From Roseburia sp. (GTDB lineage Bacteria > Bacillota > Clostridia > Lachnospirales > Lachnospiraceae): a DNA stretch of 64,000 nt. Under the pieces are notes generated by a model that saw only the letters and a list, made by a program, of their open reading frames with translations, did no database searches and was not told the origin of the DNA. The position numbers and the translations under genes are program-made. Positions 7,797 through 16,609 of this stretch are shown piece by piece. The number at the start of each line of letters is the position of its first letter. Position 1 is the first letter of the stretch. The stretch covers positions 17,898-81,897 of the forward strand of contig JALEKJ010000028.1 of assembly GCA_022771695.1 (NCBI GenBank). The letters run 5' to 3'.

Positions 7797-9848
7797 ATGA
7801 AAAAGAAACTGATTTCTCTCCTGTTAGTCGCTTCTATGGTAGCCAGCCTGGCTGCTTGTGGCGGTGACAAAGGAGAAACGGTAGATTCTACCGAGAGTGG
7901 TAGCAACACCGCTACAACAAGTACGTATGACACACTTGTTGTTGGTTTGCAGCCGATGGATGGCGTATTCAGCCCATTCTTCTACACAAGTGCATACGAT
8001 GATCAGGTAAATACTGCAGTATTTGAGAATGTTTGTGAGTTGAATGCAGATGGCGAGCTGGTTGATAATGCCGGTCATGTTGAGGTGGAAGAAGTAACCG
8101 CTGAGGACGGAAGCACTAAGTATGTGTACACTGTTTCTGTTCAGGAAGGAATGACCTTCTCTGACGGTGAGCCGGTTACCATTGATGACTTACTTTTCAG
8201 CTATTATGTATATGCAGACCCAACTTATGATGGAATGAGCACATTTGGAACTCTTGACATCGAGGGTATGGAGGAGTATAGAAACTCCGCAGCTCCATTG
8301 TGGAAAGCAATGGTAAATGCAGGTGAGGAGAACACTGATTTCTCTAACTGGACAGAAGAGCAGCAGACCGCTTTCTTCGGTACAGATTTACCAACCGCAG
8401 GTGCAGCATTTGCACAGGAAATCGTAGATTACTGTGTAGAAGCTGGTTATGCAGCAGATTCCAACGATGTTGCAACAGCAGCAGCAGCTTGGGGCTTTGA
8501 TGGTTTGGCAGAAGATGCAACAGCAGAAGATTTCTTCTATTTAATGGCAGATGGTTACGGATGGGATTTACTTTCCTTATCTAACACAGAGTCTGCAGGT
8601 TCTTCTCTGTTCGATTTGTTAGGTGATGGCTATACAGAGGTTGTAGAGCTTGCAGACGTTGATTCTATCTCCGGTATCCAGAAGGTAGATGACTATACAT
8701 GTACTGTAACTTTCAACTCTGCAAACATCTCCGCTGACAAGCAGGTTGCATGGTTACCACTTATTCCGGAGCACTACTATGGCGAGAGCTTCACAAAGGG
8801 TGACTTAAGCGGAGTAAAAGCAAAGAACAGCGCTCCTATGGGTTCCGGTCCTTACGTATTCCAGAGCTATGAGAACAATATCGTTACATTAACAGCGAAC
8901 GAGAGCTACTGGAAAGGTTGCCCGAAGATTCCAAACCTGAAATTCCAGGTGGTAAACGAGCAGGATAAGGTTGACCTTGTATTAAACGGTGAGATTGATA
9001 TCACTGACCCAAGTGCTTCTCTTGAGATTGTTGATCAGTTAGATCAGAACACTGACAAGGCAGCTTACTCTTTGGTAGATAACCCAGGATACGGTTACAT
9101 CGGTATCAACGCAGAGCGTGTGCCGGATGTAAATGTTCGTAAAGGTTTGATGTGCTTGATGAACAGAGAGCCTGCAGTTCAGTCTTACTACGGTGAACTT
9201 GGTACTGTTATTGAGCGTCCGATGACTCCTACCTTGGCAGAGTATCCGGATGACGCAGAGCCATACTATTCTTATGATCCTGCAAAGGCACTCGAGTACT
9301 TCGAGGCAGCAGGTTATACACAGAAGGATGGCAAGCTGGTAAATGCAGATGGCGAGCAGTTAAAGGTTACCTGTGGTATCGGTGACGCTTCTTCTCATCC
9401 GTCTACACCAATCTTAACTCAGATGGCAAATGACCTTGCTTCTATGGGTGGTGAGCTTGTAGTTAACGACCTTGAGTTCAACGTACTTTCTACTCAGGTA
9501 CAGGGCGGTGAGCTTGATATGTGGGTAATGGCATGGGGCAACTCTACAGACTGTGACCTGACTCAGATTTTCGGTAGCGAGGGTGGTTCTAACTACCAGC
9601 ACTACTACAGCCCGGAAATCGATGCATTACAGGCAGAGATTTTACAGACGGTTGATTTTGACAAGAGATGTGAGTTAGTAGCAGAGGAGCTTGATCTTAT
9701 CATGGACGCAGCTGTTTACATGCCTGTATATCAGCGCAAGAACATGGAGATTTACAATGCAGCCACATTAAATATCTCTACTCTTCCGGAAGAGACTACA
9801 ACATACTATAACTACTCAAAACAGTATGAGACATTAGAGATGAACTAG
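7797..9848 (+). CDS. oppA: large peptide-binding lipoprotein OppA, second system (SBP family 5)
   Basis: This binding protein has 683 residues, over 100 more than its neighbour at 5783. The first 12 residues (MKKKLISLLLVA) are identical between the two, and the lipobox is SLAAC. The extra length lies mainly at roughly residues 140-280, an acidic Ala-rich insertion (e.g. YCVEAGYAADSNDVATAAAA) inside the first lobe. Core features of SBP family 5 are present: GMTFSDGEPVTIDDLLFSYY, MGSGPYVFQSY, and GYIGINAERVPDVNVRKGL. It is the first gene of oppA-oppBCDF and is preceded by its own promoter and leader. Ligand is unknown. Confidence 0.9.
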   Translation: MKKKLISLLLVASMVASLAACGGDKGETVDSTESGSNTATTSTYDTLVVGLQPMDGVFSPFFYTSAYDDQVNTAVFENVCELNADGELVDNAGHVEVEEVTAEDGSTKYVYTVSVQEGMTFSDGEPVTIDDLLFSYYVYADPTYDGMSTFGTLDIEGMEEYRNSAAPLWKAMVNAGEENTDFSNWTEEQQTAFFGTDLPTAGAAFAQEIVDYCVEAGYAADSNDVATAAAAWGFDGLAEDATAEDFFYLMADGYGWDLLSLSNTESAGSSLFDLLGDGYTEVVELADVDSISGIQKVDDYTCTVTFNSANISADKQVAWLPLIPEHYYGESFTKGDLSGVKAKNSAPMGSGPYVFQSYENNIVTLTANESYWKGCPKIPNLKFQVVNEQDKVDLVLNGEIDITDPSASLEIVDQLDQNTDKAAYSLVDNPGYGYIGINAERVPDVNVRKGLMCLMNREPAVQSYYGELGTVIERPMTPTLAEYPDDAEPYYSYDPAKALEYFEAAGYTQKDGKLVNADGEQLKVTCGIGDASSHPSTPILTQMANDLASMGGELVVNDLEFNVLSTQVQGGELDMWVMAWGNSTDCDLTQIFGSEGGSNYQHYYSPEIDALQAEILQTVDFDKRCELVAEELDLIMDAAVYMPVYQRKNMEIYNAATLNISTLPEETTTYYNYSKQYETLEMN

Positions 9849-9873
9849 AATTAAATGCTTTTTCATATGCGGG

Positions 9874-9900
9874 GAGCTGTTTCGATTTTCGGAACAGCTC
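9874..9900 (+). promoter_or_regulatory. hairpin between oppA and oppB of the second system
   Basis: GAGCTGTTTCG at 9874-9884 pairs with CGGAACAGCTC at 9890-9900 with one G-U pair. No T-run follows. A hairpin at this position is common behind binding-protein genes and is thought to stabilise the upstream mRNA, giving more binding protein than permease. Function is inferred. Confidence 0.5.
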
Positions 9901-9936
9901 ACTGCTGTGAAATAGGAATATAGAAAAGGGGCAAAC

Positions 9937-10902
9937 ATGAAACAGTATATTTTAAAACGTATATTAATCAGTTTCGTTGTTCTCTTTGGAGTATCCATTT
10001 TGCTGTATGGTATTGCGAGAGCGGTACCGGGAGATTATGTTTCCAATATTACAGCAGGTAACCAGAACATCACTCCGGAAATGGAACAGCGCATGAGGGA
10101 ACTATACGGTTTGGATAAGGGTATCGTAGAGGGATATATTTCCTGGCTTGGCGATGCACTTCACGGAGATTTGGGAACTTCCTTTATCTACCAGAAGCCG
10201 GTAGTAGAGATTATTAAGAACAACATGGCACCGACGCTTGCGCTGTCCGGTATTTCATTGTTGTTACAGATTTTACTTGCGATACCGTTCGGTATCATTG
10301 CATCCAGAAAACAGTATTCGGTGACAGACTATACGATTGTCGCGATTGCGATTGTAGGTATTTCCCTGCCGTCTTTCTTCTTTGCATCTGTGTTAAGAAG
10401 AATATTTAGCATGGGACTTGGCTGGCTTCCGATGTCCGGTATGGTAACTGCACGTATGAATTACCAGGGCTGGGATCTGTTTGTAGACTATGCAAAGCAC
10501 TTTGCATTGCCGATTGCAGTATTCGTAATTACCGGTGTTGGTTCTCTGCTTCGTTATGTGCGTACCAATATGCTTGAAGTATTAAGTGCAGATTATGTGC
10601 GTACCGCAAGAGCAAAGGGACTTCCGGAATATAAAGTAGTAGGAAAGCATGCATTTCGTAATACATTGATTCCAATCGTTACAATGGTTGGTGGTATGAT
10701 TCCGAGCTTGTTCTCAGGCGCGGTTATCACAGAGGGTATCTTCTCTCTTGAAGGACTTGGAAATATTGCATTAAAAGCAGTTTATAGTGGTGATATCCCT
10801 TACTTGATGGGATTTAATATGTTTATTGCGGTTTTGACGCTGATTGGAACGTTGGTTTCTGATATTCTGTATGCAGTCGTTGACCCACGCGTACGCTATT
10901 AG
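9937..10902 (+). CDS. oppB: oligopeptide ABC transporter permease OppB, second system
   Basis: This 321-residue membrane permease has the OppB N-terminal helix (ISFVVLFGVSILLYGIARAV-PGD), the conserved LYGLDKG segment, a coupling loop YVRTARAKGLPEYKV and the end VVDPRVRY. AAAAGGGG precedes the ATG. It is about as different from the OppB at 1712 as expected for separate peptide or dipeptide systems rather than a recent duplication. It is co-transcribed with oppC, separated by 12 bases from the chosen oppC start. Confidence 0.92.
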   Translation: MKQYILKRILISFVVLFGVSILLYGIARAVPGDYVSNITAGNQNITPEMEQRMRELYGLDKGIVEGYISWLGDALHGDLGTSFIYQKPVVEIIKNNMAPTLALSGISLLLQILLAIPFGIIASRKQYSVTDYTIVAIAIVGISLPSFFFASVLRRIFSMGLGWLPMSGMVTARMNYQGWDLFVDYAKHFALPIAVFVITGVGSLLRYVRTNMLEVLSADYVRTARAKGLPEYKVVGKHAFRNTLIPIVTMVGGMIPSLFSGAVITEGIFSLEGLGNIALKAVYSGDIPYLMGFNMFIAVLTLIGTLVSDILYAVVDPRVRY

Positions 10903-10914
10903 GAGGTGGAACGA

Positions 10915-11919
10915 ATGGAAGAGAATAAAGATTTACAGCAGAGAAATCAACAGGAACAGGATGAATTCGAACAAAATCAGGTAATCATGACTCCGGGACA
11001 GCTTGTTATGAAGCGCTTCTTCCGTAACAAGTTGGCATGTGTGGGACTTGCTATCATTATTATTATGGCATTGTTCTGCATTATCGGACCGTTTATCAGC
11101 CCGTATGGAGAATATGAAATCTTTTATATAAATACAAAAACCGGTGAAGAAGTACGTATGGCAGACTATGTTGCCGGTGCAACCGATATGGGTGTTAATG
11201 TAAAGGCACCTATCTCTTCTGCACACTGGCTTGGCACGGATGCGGACGGACGAGATGTACTTACACGTCTGATGTACGGCGGACGTATTTCGCTTACGGT
11301 TGGCTTTGTGGTAGTTGCAATTGAATTGCTCGTCGGTATTATTCTTGGTGGTATTGCCGGTTATTATGGAGGAGCAGTGGATATGTTCATCATGCGAATG
11401 GTAGAGGTATTTTATTGCTTGCCGTTTGTACCGTTGATGTTGATTCTGTCCTCTATGTTCGTAGGATATGGAGTATCGCCGAGATATAAGATTTACTTTA
11501 TCATGGTTGTCATGGGTATCCTGTATTGGGCAGGTGTAGCCCGCAACGTGCGTGCACAGATTTTGTCTCTTCGTGAGATGGAATATATGCAGGCAGCGGA
11601 GGCAACCGGAATCAGCACATGGAGAAAGATTTTCAAGCATCTGGTGCCGAATACGATGCCAATCATTATACTGATTGCGACGATGGATATCGGTGGTGTG
11701 ATTCTGACAGAGTCCGTATTAAGCTTCCTTGGTGTAGGTATTTCATGGCCGTACGCATCCTGGGGTAACATGGCAAATACTGTAACAGACTCTATCATTA
11801 TGAAGAATTATATCAACATCTGGGCACCGCCGGGAATTCTGATTCTTTTGACGGTATTGGCATTCAACTTTATCGGTGACGGTATGCGTGATGCCTTCGA
11901 CCCAAGAATGAAAAGGTAG
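10915..11919 (+). CDS. oppC: oligopeptide ABC transporter permease OppC, second system
   Basis: This permease is 334 residues from the ATG at 10915. That start is preferred to the in-frame GTG at 10906 because AGGAGG at 10901-10906 is correctly spaced only for the later codon. The N-terminus is Gln/Glu-rich (QQRNQQEQDEFEQNQ) before MKRFFRNKLACVGL and the first helix. LGTDADGRDVLTRLMYGGR and the coupling loop MQAAEATGISTWRKIFKH identify OppC. The C-terminus GDGMRDAFDPRMKR is typical. It directly abuts oppD. Confidence 0.92.
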   Translation: MEENKDLQQRNQQEQDEFEQNQVIMTPGQLVMKRFFRNKLACVGLAIIIIMALFCIIGPFISPYGEYEIFYINTKTGEEVRMADYVAGATDMGVNVKAPISSAHWLGTDADGRDVLTRLMYGGRISLTVGFVVVAIELLVGIILGGIAGYYGGAVDMFIMRMVEVFYCLPFVPLMLILSSMFVGYGVSPRYKIYFIMVVMGILYWAGVARNVRAQILSLREMEYMQAAEATGISTWRKIFKHLVPNTMPIIILIATMDIGGVILTESVLSFLGVGISWPYASWGNMANTVTDSIIMKNYINIWAPPGILILLTVLAFNFIGDGMRDAFDPRMKR

Positions 11920-13059
11920 GTGAGAACTTTGGCACAGAATGATCAGAAAGCACGATTGAAAGAGATTAAGAAATTCAATAGTGTAAAATATAAAGAATAC
12001 AATAAGAAAAACAAACGCAAGAATGTTCCGGAGTCAGAGTATCTCACAGAAATGAAGGACCCGAAGAATATTTTGGAGTTTGATAATTTAAAGACTTATT
12101 TTTATACAGATACCGGTACGGTAAAAGCGGTAGACGGGGTATCTTTTGAAATTCCGGCGGGCTCTACGATTGGTGTCGTTGGAGAGTCTGGATGTGGTAA
12201 GTCTGTAACCAGTCTTTCGGTTATGGGACTGCTTGCCGGTCCGGTGGGACAGATTGCAGGCGGAAGTATTCGCTACAATCAGGGAAACCGTGCCGTTGAT
12301 TTGGCGAAAATTTCCAGAAAAGAGATGGAGAAAATTCGCGGTAACGAAATTTCCATGATTTTCCAGGAGCCGATGACAACCCTTAACCCGGTATTTACCA
12401 TCGGAAATCAGTTGTGCGAGTGTATCAGCTTACACAACAAAGATATGAAGAAAAAGGACGTGGAAGCGCGTGCGCTTGAAACATTAGAGCTGGTAGGAAT
12501 CAAGAGAGAGGGTATCCTTAACAATTATCCGCATGAGCTGTCCGGCGGTATGCGTCAGCGTGTGGTTATCGCGATGGCGCTTGCATGTAACCCACAGCTT
12601 ATCATTGCGGATGAGCCGACAACAGCTCTTGACGTTACGATTCAGGCACAGATTCTTGACTTGCTTCGTGACTTGAAGGATAAGATTAATGCGTCTATCA
12701 TGCTGATTACCCATGACCTTGGTGTAGTCGCAGAAATGGCGGATTATGTAGTCGTTATGTATGCGGGACGTGTGGTTGAGCAGGGAACTGCAGATGATAT
12801 CTTCCACCACCCGGCACACCCATATACGATTGGTTTGATGAAATCCAAACCAATGATTAATGAAAAAGTGGAGCGTCTTTACTCCATTCCGGGAAATGTA
12901 CCGAATCCAATCAACTTACCGGAACACTGCTATTTCAAGAATCGTTGCGAATCTTGTATCGGGAAGTGTGAGGGTGCATATCCGGAGCTGATTTCATTGT
13001 CAGAGACACACAAAGTAAGCTGTCATTTACACCATGCGGCAGAGAAAGGGGAAAATTAA
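11920..13059 (+). CDS. oppD: oligopeptide ABC transporter ATPase OppD, second system
   Basis: This ATPase has Walker A GESGCGKS at 88-95, signature LSGGMRQR, Walker B IIADEPTTALD, ITHDLGVV and the C-terminal Cys block (CYFKNRCESCIGKC). At 379 residues it carries about 45 extra N-terminal residues, very Lys-rich (KYKEYNKKNKRK), before the ATPase fold, unlike the OppD at 3714. The GTG at 11920 sits directly after the oppC stop. A TTG at 11929 with AGGTGAG in front would remove three residues and is an equally possible start. The extension remains with either start. Confidence 0.91.
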   Translation: MRTLAQNDQKARLKEIKKFNSVKYKEYNKKNKRKNVPESEYLTEMKDPKNILEFDNLKTYFYTDTGTVKAVDGVSFEIPAGSTIGVVGESGCGKSVTSLSVMGLLAGPVGQIAGGSIRYNQGNRAVDLAKISRKEMEKIRGNEISMIFQEPMTTLNPVFTIGNQLCECISLHNKDMKKKDVEARALETLELVGIKREGILNNYPHELSGGMRQRVVIAMALACNPQLIIADEPTTALDVTIQAQILDLLRDLKDKINASIMLITHDLGVVAEMADYVVVMYAGRVVEQGTADDIFHHPAHPYTIGLMKSKPMINEKVERLYSIPGNVPNPINLPEHCYFKNRCESCIGKCEGAYPELISLSETHKVSCHLHHAAEKGEN

Positions 13060-13062
13060 GAC

Positions 13063-14088
13063 ATGGAAAACAACAACGAAATCGTAGTTGACGTACAGGA
13101 TCTGAAAAAATATTTCCCTATCAAGGCAGGCGTGTTACAGAGAACAGTAGGACATGTCCGTGCGGTAGACGGCGTAAGTTTTCAGATTAAAAAAGGTCAG
13201 ACCTTTGGTCTGGTAGGAGAGTCCGGATGCGGTAAATCTACATTAGGACGTACCATGCTTCGTTTGATTGAGCCGACAGATGGTTCTGTTAAGATTAATG
13301 GAACCGATATGTGCGCGATTAAGAAACGTGAATTGCGTCCGTTAAGACCGACGATGCAGATGATCTTTCAGGATCCATTTTCTTCTCTGGACCCACGTAT
13401 GCCGGTAGGCGAAATCATCGGTGAGGCTGTGCGTCAGCATAACATTGTACCAAAGGAAGAGTATAGAGATTATATTATAAAGGTAATGGAAGATTGTGGT
13501 CTCAGACCATACTATATTGACCGTTACCCGCATGAGTTTTCCGGTGGACAGAGACAGCGTATCTGTATTGCGAGAGCACTTGCACTTAATCCATCGTTTA
13601 TTGTCTGTGATGAGCCGGTATCTGCATTGGATGTTTCCATTCAGGCGCAGATTATTAACCTGATGAAGGATTTACAGGACGAACGTCAGCTTACTTACCT
13701 GTTTATCTCTCACGACTTGTCCGTAGTAGAACATATTTCCGATGCAATCGGAGTTATGTATCTCGGAACGATGGTAGAGACGGGAACGAAGGACGATGTA
13801 TTCCGTGAGCCTCTGCATCCATATACACAGGCACTGTTTTCTGCAGTACCGGTTGCAGATCCGGATTATAAGATGAACCGTATCCTTCTGGAGGGAGATA
13901 TTCCTTCTCCGGCGAACCCGCCGCAGGGCTGTAAGTTCCATACACGTTGTACAAAGTGTATGGAAATCTGTAAGCATAAGGTTCCGGAAGCAAAGGACAT
14001 GGGCAACGGACATGTGGTTTGTTGCCATTTATATGACGATGCAAAGGATGCTGTTACAGAGACTAAGGCAGAACAAACAGCAGAATAA
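13063..14088 (+). CDS. oppF: oligopeptide ABC transporter ATPase OppF, second system
   Basis: This 341-residue ATPase completes the second importer. Walker A is GESGCGKS at 52-59, the signature [15 protein letters not shown], Walker B FIVCDEPVSALD and the switch FISHDLSVV. The C-terminal Cys residues (CKFHTRCTKCMEIC) match the iron-sulfur-type motif of the family. It ends in a charged tail (ETKAEQTAE). It starts three bases after oppD and is followed by a strong terminator at 14102, the end of the operon. Confidence 0.93.
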   Translation: MENNNEIVVDVQDLKKYFPIKAGVLQRTVGHVRAVDGVSFQIKKGQTFGLVGESGCGKSTLGRTMLRLIEPTDGSVKINGTDMCAIKKRELRPLRPTMQMIFQDPFSSLDPRMPVGEIIGEAVRQHNIVPKEEYRDYIIKVMEDCGLRPYYIDRYPHEFSGGQRQRICIARALALNPSFIVCDEPVSALDVSIQAQIINLMKDLQDERQLTYLFISHDLSVVEHISDAIGVMYLGTMVETGTKDDVFREPLHPYTQALFSAVPVADPDYKMNRILLEGDIPSPANPPQGCKFHTRCTKCMEICKHKVPEAKDMGNGHVVCCHLYDDAKDAVTETKAEQTAE

Positions 14089-14101
14089 GATGTGACTGGT
14101 G

Positions 14102-14136
14102 ACACCGGTTGTGCTTTTGCGCAACCGGTGTTTTTT
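14102..14136 (+). terminator. terminator of the second opp operon
   Basis: CACCGGTTGTGC at 14103-14114 pairs with GCGCAACCGGTG at 14119-14130 around a TTTT loop, followed by six T. Confidence 0.9.
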
Positions 14137-14269
14137 AGGAATATCATGATGCAAAAATATGAGCCTTGTATTTGTGCACAGGAGGATGTTATACTTGAAA
14201 TGCTAGTATATAATGGCAACCGGGTGTGGAAACATATAATAATGAGTTAAGAAGCACAGAGGTGTGAAG

Positions 14270-14947
14270 ATGGGTTTTGCAGAACGGGTGGCGGTCCGAA
14301 GAAAATCAAAAGACTTAAAGAATGAATTGAAGGAATTGCGAAAGCATATTCTCGTGACACTTGGAGGGGATAAAGCGCAGTTGTCAAATGATTTGAAAGA
14401 GTTCCAGACGTCAATGGAGCTTGGAGCGGCATTGTATGCAGATTATGTGGATGCGAGAGACAACTTGAATCACGCGCGAGAGGCGATTGTTAAACTTTTG
14501 GAGTGTATGGGAGAAAAGCAGGATACAGAAGTAAAAACAGACCTGCAGAATCTGGTTACCTGTTTGGAAAAGGTTTATCATGACTGTTCTATTCGGGAGG
14601 ATGATTTGGACTTTCAATCAACGCTTTGCAATTTAAAGAAGATGACGGCTAATTACTCCGAGAACATGACAGGAATGTCTAAGGTTATGCTGCGCAGCGA
14701 ACTTGAGAACGTGAAAGCGGTATTGGATGACGCTGCCGAGTGGAAAGCACCGGATTTTCTGGCGTTGGCATATTACTATTTGCATGCAGATAAGAATGCG
14801 TTGCGCGATATGGAGAATGAACAACGCAATCAATTTGTGCTTGCATATTTTAAGAATGAATTTATGGATGAGCTGATGGGACAGTTTTACCGTGCAGGAA
14901 AAGAGCCCGAAGTCCGCGCATTAATAAAAGAATATATTTATGGATAA
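14270..14947 (+). CDS. helical protein of unknown function
   Basis: This 225-residue protein is mostly charged and amphipathic, with no membrane segment and no signal peptide. Predicted helices run through AVRRKSKDLKNELKELRKH, LNHAREAIVKLLECM and LENVKAVLDDAAEWKAPDF, so a helical bundle or coiled coil is likely. I recognise no family. The ATG at 14270 is preferred to the GTG at 14264 because AGAGGTG lies at a proper distance. The gene stands alone between the opp terminator and the liv locus. Its stop codon runs into a large inverted repeat at 14947. Confidence 0.7.
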   Translation: MGFAERVAVRRKSKDLKNELKELRKHILVTLGGDKAQLSNDLKEFQTSMELGAALYADYVDARDNLNHAREAIVKLLECMGEKQDTEVKTDLQNLVTCLEKVYHDCSIREDDLDFQSTLCNLKKMTANYSENMTGMSKVMLRSELENVKAVLDDAAEWKAPDFLALAYYYLHADKNALRDMENEQRNQFVLAYFKNEFMDELMGQFYRAGKEPEVRALIKEYIYG

Positions 14948-15024
14948 GAAGCTGATGTAGATGAATTTTTAGACTCATAATATTATAAATTATGAGTATT
15001 TGAATATTATCTACATCAGCTTCT
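14947..15024. repeat. nested inverted repeat downstream of the 14270 gene
   Basis: A perfect 16-bp inverted repeat (14947-14962 with 15009-15024, AGAAGCTGATGTAGAT) encloses a second perfect 9-bp one (ACTCATAAT 14973-14981 with ATTATGAGT 14989-14997). There is no clear T-run, so it is not a classical terminator. It could end transcription weakly, protect the 3' end, or be a small mobile-element footprint. The rest of the gap to 15155 is AT-rich with nothing else recognised. Confidence 0.6.
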
Positions 15025-15155
15025 ATTTCCATAAACTGTGCTTTTGGACAGGAGTATTACGGCATAGAATAGAAAGTATTACCACAAGTTATGGATGACA
15101 ACAAATTGCATAATTACTGATTAAAATACATCAAGAAATTAGTGGATTATGAATA

Positions 15156-15184
15156 TTGAGAAAAACGTAAAAATTTGCTATGAT
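15156..15184 (+). promoter_or_regulatory. promoter of livK
   Basis: TTGAGA at 15156-15161 and TATGAT at 15179-15184 are 17 bases apart, about 40 bases before the livK start. Confidence 0.6.
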
Positions 15185-15222
15185 TTCAAAAAGAATGAAA
15201 GACATTCGAGGAGGAAACTATT

Positions 15223-16440
15223 ATGAAGAAAGCATTGAGTGTATTATTAGCAACTGCAATGGTTGCGACCTGTCTGGGCGGATGTGGACAGGAAAGTGAG
15301 AGCGGAAGCACAGATGCAGCAGGCAGTGCGGCAGGAACAGAGAATGCAGCAAGTGCAGAGGGCACAGCAGAAGCAGGTTCCGTATTTAAAATCGGAGGCA
15401 TCGGACCTACTACAGGTGGTGCGGCAATTTACGGAACAGCTGTTATGAATGCAGCACAGATTGCGGTAGATGAAATCAATGCAGCCGGTGGTATGAACGG
15501 ATACCAGGTTGAATTCAAGGCAGAAGACGACCAGCATGATGCAGAGAAATCTGTAAATGCATACAACTCCTTAAAAGACTGGGGGATGCAGATTCTTATG
15601 GGTACTGTAACAACAACTCCTTGTGTAGCGGTATCAGAAAAGACTGCAGAGGATGGAATGTTTGAATTGACACCATCTGCATCTTCTACGGATGTTATCG
15701 TAAATGACAATGTATTCCAGGTATGTTTCACAGACCCGAATCAGGGAACAGCATCTGCACAGTATATTGCGCAGAACGGATTGGCTAGCAAGGTAGCAAT
15801 CATTTATGACAGCTCTGACGTGTATTCTTCCGGTATCGAAGCTACTTTCGTTGAAGAAGCTGCAAATCAGGGACTGGAAGTTGTAGCGGAGGAAGCTTTC
15901 ACAGCAGATTCTAAGACAGACTTTTCCACTCAGTTGCAGAAAGCACAGAGTGCCGGTGCAGAATTAGTATTCTTGCCAATCTACTATACAGAGGCATCCA
16001 TTATCTTGACACAGGCAAACAGTATGGGATATGAGCCAACTTTCTTCGGTGTTGACGGTATGGATGGAATCCTTGGTGTTGAGAACTTTGATACTTCTTT
16101 GGCAGAGGGCGTTATGTTATTGACACCATTTGCAGCAGATGCACAGGATGAGGCTACACAGGCATTTGTTACCAAGTATCAGGAAGCTTATGGTGAGGTT
16201 CCAAACCAGTTTGCAGCAGACGCTTATGATGCAATCTATATTATCAAAGCCGCGATTGAAGAGGCCGGTGCAACACCGGATATGAGCGTATCTGATTTGG
16301 GAACAGCTTTAAGCGAGGCGATGACAAAGATTACAGTAGACGGTCTGACCGGTGATGGAATGACATGGGAAGCAACCGGTGAAGCAAGTAAGGCACCAAA
16401 GGCAGTTGTGATTAAAGACGGTGCATATGCAGCAATGTAA
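15223..16440 (+). CDS. livK: branched-chain amino acid-binding lipoprotein LivK
   Basis: This 405-residue lipoprotein has a signal sequence ending in the lipobox LGGC (Cys at about residue 21), a Ser/Ala/Glu-rich linker, then a type I periplasmic-binding fold. FKIGGIGPTTGGAAIYG and VDEINAAGGMNGYQVEFKAEDDQ are typical of Leu/Ile/Val-binding proteins. LTPSASSTDVI and AADAYDAIYIIKAAIEEAG are further family landmarks. GAGGAGG lies before the ATG. A terminator separates it from the livHMGF genes, so the binding protein has its own transcript and can be made in excess. Confidence 0.92.
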   Translation: MKKALSVLLATAMVATCLGGCGQESESGSTDAAGSAAGTENAASAEGTAEAGSVFKIGGIGPTTGGAAIYGTAVMNAAQIAVDEINAAGGMNGYQVEFKAEDDQHDAEKSVNAYNSLKDWGMQILMGTVTTTPCVAVSEKTAEDGMFELTPSASSTDVIVNDNVFQVCFTDPNQGTASAQYIAQNGLASKVAIIYDSSDVYSSGIEATFVEEAANQGLEVVAEEAFTADSKTDFSTQLQKAQSAGAELVFLPIYYTEASIILTQANSMGYEPTFFGVDGMDGILGVENFDTSLAEGVMLLTPFAADAQDEATQAFVTKYQEAYGEVPNQFAADAYDAIYIIKAAIEEAGATPDMSVSDLGTALSEAMTKITVDGLTGDGMTWEATGEASKAPKAVVIKDGAYAAM

Positions 16441-16464
16441 TTAAGGCAATAATCTTTCCAATAA

Positions 16465-16516
16465 AGAGGTTGGCGCGTCGGTGGTATACGACACCGACGG
16501 TCAGCTTCTTTTTTTC
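16465..16516 (+). terminator. terminator after livK
   Basis: GTCGGTG pairs with CACCGAC around GTATACGA, extended by an outer pairing of GAGGTTGGC with GGTCAGCTTC, followed by seven T. Confidence 0.8.
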
Positions 16517-16526
16517 CTTTTCATAA

Positions 16527-16555
16527 TTGTATACAGGTATAAACTGTGCTATACT
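16527..16555 (+). promoter_or_regulatory. promoter of livHMGF
   Basis: TTGTAT at 16527-16532 and TATACT at 16550-16555 are 17 bases apart, directly behind the livK terminator. Confidence 0.55.
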
Positions 16556-16609
16556 GAATAAAGCTATTTTGATTTAACGTATTAAAGAATGAAAGACAGA
16601 GGTGTTGTT

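Noticed and set aside
10933..11640. Long minus-strand ORF opposite oppC of the second system
   Set aside because: It is a shadow of the well-supported oppC gene, Cys/His-rich as typical for antisense frames, with no ribosome binding site.
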